A stretch of 64,000 nt of DNA from Telmatactis stephensoni (taxonomy: Eukaryota > Cnidaria > Anthozoa > Actiniaria > Isophelliidae): NCBI GenBank assembly GCA_029948255.1, contig JALIZF010001781.1:372001-436000 (forward strand), given 5' to 3'. The notes beneath the pieces are model-generated. The model made no database searches, had not been told where the DNA came from, and saw only the letters and a program-made list of their open reading frames with translations. Numbering within the stretch: the stretch's first letter is position 1; every line of letters begins with the position of its first letter. Below, piece after piece: positions 60,550 to 64,000 of the stretch. The translations under genes were made by a program, and so were the position numbers.

Positions 60550-62412
60550 CTATCCTGATCCTGAGAGCTGAAGCACTCTTCTCAGTATATGTGCAGTACC
60601 AAGAAGTACAGTTTTCTGCATGTCTATAAGACTGATCTTATCGATGTCTAGCCTATGTAAATGATCTTTGAATTGTTTTGAAATTGCTCCTAAAGATCCT
60701 ATTACAATTGGTACAGTCATTGTTTTCATTCCCCATAGCCTTTCTAGTTCTATTCTGAGCTCTTGATACTTGTCAACCTTCTCCTTTTCTTTTTCATCTA
60801 TCCTGCGATCTGCTGGTACAGACACATCAATTAGTTTAACCTTCTTTGTTCTTTTGTCGATGATCACAATATCTGGACGTCTCGCAGTTATCTTTCTATC
60901 TGTGTATACATTAAAGTCCCAGAGGATTTTAACATCTTGATTTTCTGCTACTGCTTCTGGTTCATGGCTCCACCAAGTTTCAGTACTTTCTATTCCGTAT
61001 TTTTCACATAAATGCCAATGTATGTTTTTAGCAACATTATCATGTCTTTCTTTGTACTCCTTACCAGCCAAAGTCGTACAGCCCGATATAAGGTGCTCTA
61101 CAGTTTCAGTTCTTTCTTTGCAGAGGCGACAGAGTGGTGATTCTTTGTTGTTGTAGATGCTTTTCAGAGAGTTGGTTTGTAGTGCTTGGTCTTGCGCAGC
61201 GGTAAGCAGCCCTTCTGTTTCAATTTTCACGTCTCCTTTCTTCAGCCAAAGGTAGGTGCTGTCTTTGTCAATTTTTTCTTCGCACATCCTGAAGTAGTGA
61301 CCATGAAGGGTCTTGCTTTTGTAACTACTAAATCTTTCGTCCTCTCGTCGCTTTTGGTATTCTCTGTTCGTTTCTGCAGTTTCTCGGACTGTGGCTGTAT
61401 CTTTGATGATATCTCGCAGAAATACATCTTTCTTGGCGTATGCATAAAGCGCAAGTTCTTCTTCGCGTACGGTGTCTTCCACTGCTTTCAATCCTCTACC
61501 TCCCATAGATCTTGGTAGGTAGAGGCGATCGACGTCAGCACGAGGGTGTAAGCCTCTGTAGATGGTCATTAATTTGCGTGTCTTCCTGTCTAGATTTTGA
61601 AGCTCTTCGACAGTCCAGTGCACAATGCCAGCAGTGTACCGTACTACTGGGATGGCATAGATATTGATTGCCATGATCTTGTTCCTTCCAGTAAGTTTTG
61701 ATTTCGGTATTAGTTTCAGTCTCCTTTTGTACTCCTGGTGGACATTGTGTTTAACTTTGTCGTGGTTGATGTCTTCTTTTTCAAGAACCCCAAGATATTT
61801 ATAATCATCATCGTCATTGAGACTTCTTATCTGCTGACCACAAGGTAACTTGATTCCTTCTTTCTTTGTGTTCTTTCCTCTCTTAACCGCAACTCTTGCG
61901 CACTTTTCTATTCCAAATGACATGCCAATATCTGTGCTGAAGACTCGTACTGTATGCAATTAAATGCAACAGTGACTCAATTTCTCTTTCTGTCTTACCA
62001 TAAAGCTTTAGATCGTCCATGTATAGGAGATGGTTCAAGATCTTTCCATTTGCCAGTTTGTAGCCTTTTCTTGCTTTATTAAGTATAGATGTTAGTGGTA
62101 TCAGTGAAACAATGAAGAGTAAGGGCGATAGTGAGTCTCCTTGGAATATTCCACAGTTGATATCACATTGTCCACAAGATTCTCCTTCAATCATCAGTTC
62201 TGTTTTCCACTTCAGCATAGATCTTTTAACAAACTGCTTAATTGAGGGGTGAGCTTTAATGCTGTCGAGGCTTTCCATAATCCAGCTGTGTGGTACTGAG
62301 TCGTAGGCCTTTTTATAATCAATCCAGATCATTTCCAAGTTCTTGTGCTTTGTTTTTGCATCTTTAAGGATTGATTTGTCTATTAATAGCTGGTCTTTTG
62401 TTCCTCTGGAAC
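60550..62412 (-). pseudogene. Non-LTR element with restriction-like endonuclease, minus strand (element A)
   Basis: Read on the minus strand: SRGTKDQLLIDK, a frameshift near 62370, then IWIDYKKAYDSVPHSWI, GIFQGDSLSPLLFIVSL and LLYMDDLKLYG (reverse transcriptase with YMDD), a second frameshift near 61965, then FGIEKCARVAVKRG and YLGVLE. A long open segment follows, with CRLCKERTETVEHLISGC (CCHC knuckle), RRPDIVIIDKRTKKVKLIDVSVP (restriction-like endonuclease) and PIVIGSLGAI, and the MQKTVLL end. The 5' half is missing at 62412, where element B's tail begins. Only two frameshifts disrupt about 600 codons. Confidence 0.85.
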
Positions 62413-64000
62413 ATTATTATTATTATTATTATTATGGTAGACTTTATTGGTAAAATAGTTCAATATATATGTCGACATCATTGCGGGCACAGCCTAGGCA
62501 ATGTGGATTTAAATACAGGATATCTAAATGTACACGTAAATCATATTCTTAAAAAAAAAAAAAAAAAAAAAGCTAAATTTTTCATTATTCACGTCCTTAA
62601 AAATATCTTATGAAGCTAAAATTCTTTCAACTATTATATCTGTATAATCATGCGTTTACATAATTACACGCACGAAAATCTCTTAACGATCTCACAATTC
62701 TGAGGAAATAACCCATTTCTGGGACCGTTCAATTGTCAACCTTGCTACTTTCGGCCCAAATAACATATTCAGTTCTTTGTCTAGATATCTGTAGTCTGCA
62801 CCAAGATAGTCAATACTATGGTGATAAGCTTCACTTTATAACCTGGAAACGTGTCTTTCTTTCCAATTTTTAAAAGGTCTAGATACTTGTTCTGTTTGTA
62901 CTTGGTTCTTTCAACAATTGATCCTGGAGTAACATATCGTACCTTCCACTGGAGACCATTCTTTGTTCTTTTTGTCTAGTATACTAATATCTGGCTTGTT
63001 TGAACCGTCCTTAGGACATTTTTCAAGTTGCCATGGTATATCCCATAATATCTTTGCTTCTTTGTTTTCTTTGCTTGGCTGAGGATAAGATTGCATATGC
63101 CATGGGTAAGAATAATCAGATTCATTGAAACCATATTTTTCAAGGAGAGCATGATAGACAGGGCCAAATATTTTGTCATGTCGAGTTTTGTATATAGCGT
63201 CCTGTGCTATATTGGAACAGTTTCCAAGGATGTGACACACAGTAGTCTTGTTTTTTTCTAAGCCAGATACGACAGGTTAGCTCGTTACATGTCTGTATTT
63301 GACATCCATGTCTTGGTTGAGTAGTTGTGTTGATTAGCGTATCAACTCGATAAACACTACGTCTGGCACGTTCGTACACGCTTGAACAAATCATAGGAGG
63401 TAGGACGAAATCATGATCATCCAAGTTGGGTGACAATGCCCACCAAGGTGAGTTGAATTCGTTCTTGTATTAAGGACGTAGCTCTAGTGATGATGTTCTT
63501 ACTTTCTTGTGGTTCTGCAATGGAGACTTGTCTACTTCTTTGTTTATTTAAATCTTAAGAGGTTACCATTTGTCAAAAATACACTCATGTAGTATAGATC
63601 GTCTGCATACTTTTTAGCGTCTTTAAAATAGTGATCTTAAGTTTCTTTCTCTTTCTCAAGTTGAAATGACTTAACAAGTTTGATGTGTTGATGGCTTTCG
63701 AGTTGTTAATGTAGTTAGCTACTTTCAACTTAGCGTTCTTAGTGAGTGTTTCTAGTTTAGTCAGTCCTTCCCTCCTTGTTCAGGCTGTAAGTATAGCAGT
63801 GCTGTTGATTCATACTTATGTTTCCCGCTGCAGTCATTTATGACTTTCCTCGTTAATCTGTCCTAGTGCTTTGAGGTGGTTGAGGCACCAGTCAGTCGTC
63901 CACATATAATATTGTAAGACTGGTACGGCGTATACGTTGGTAGCACGAACTTTACGCGGTATTGATAATGTGAAGTCCAAATTGCCCAAAGTCTATTTTC
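62413..64000 (-). pseudogene. Decayed non-LTR element, minus strand (element B), runs off the right edge
   Basis: The minus-strand 3' end is AATAAAGTCTACCATAATAAT... at 62413-62445, a typical AATAAA plus short-repeat tail. Moving 5' there are pieces KVARLTIERSQKWVISS (about 62700-62750), RTKYKQNKYLDLLKIGKKD, NKPDISILDKKNKEW (restriction-like endonuclease core), TVCHILGNCSNI with an RHDKIFG segment, and near 63790-63990 TNVYAVPVLQYYMWTTDWCL and SGKHKYESTALLYL. Several frameshifts and stops separate them. The layout matches element A but the sequence is only distantly related. A 21-base A run on the plus strand lies at 62551-62571. Confidence 0.75.

Overview
The window looks like a transposon-rich animal genome, most likely an anthozoan cnidarian such as a coral or sea anemone. 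This is an inference from the style of the repeats and retroelements. It is AT-rich, its host genes are split into many GT-AG exons, and it carries many short inverted-repeat elements, tRNA-derived SINEs, CR1/jockey-type LINEs, non-LTR elements with restriction-like endonucleases, a Gypsy element and a Penelope-like relic. I see no bacterial, viral or CRISPR features.

Host genes. Three are supported. (1) 0.7-6.0 kb, minus strand: the 5' part of a gene encoding a NERD nuclease-like domain fused to an SF1 helicase; its 3' exons lie beyond the left edge. (2) 20.8-30.3 kb, plus strand: a complete receptor tyrosine kinase gene in 14 coding exons. The exon phases close exactly to 746 residues: signal peptide, three Ig-like domains, one membrane span, and a split kinase domain with all catalytic residues. 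(3) 44.2-47.1 kb, minus strand: a paralogue of gene 1 with the same exon phases and an intact helicase C-terminus. The paralogues therefore lie in the same orientation on either side of the receptor kinase gene.

Repeats, left to right. 0-1 kb holds a SINE inside ATCA-type simple repeats. 6-20 kb has no recognised host gene; it holds a series of MITEs, several with clear target-site duplications (9 bp, 7 bp, 6 bp, 5 bp, TTAA, TA), a chimeric relic of two non-LTR elements at 10.4-11.0 kb, and a possible solo LTR. The receptor kinase introns carry more MITEs, a SINE, and a 334-bp uninterrupted TTCTG array just before the membrane-span exon. 30-37 kb is nested MITEs plus a Penelope-like relic. 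37.8-43.9 kb is a 5'-truncated, frameshifted Gypsy element split by a LINE with a 5-bp target duplication. 48.5-50.6 kb is a 2.16-kb element with perfect 26-bp terminal inverted repeats. 52.6-64 kb is stacked retroelements: a LINE with a single premature stop, a truncated non-LTR 3' end, a fully open 1086-residue retrotransposon ORF with an N-terminal SANT/Myb-like domain, and two decayed minus-strand elements, one apparently inserted in the other.

The most interesting host-side observation is the pair of NERD-helicase genes. The most interesting mobile-element observations are the open 1086-residue ORF and the nested insertions whose order can be read from the sequence.
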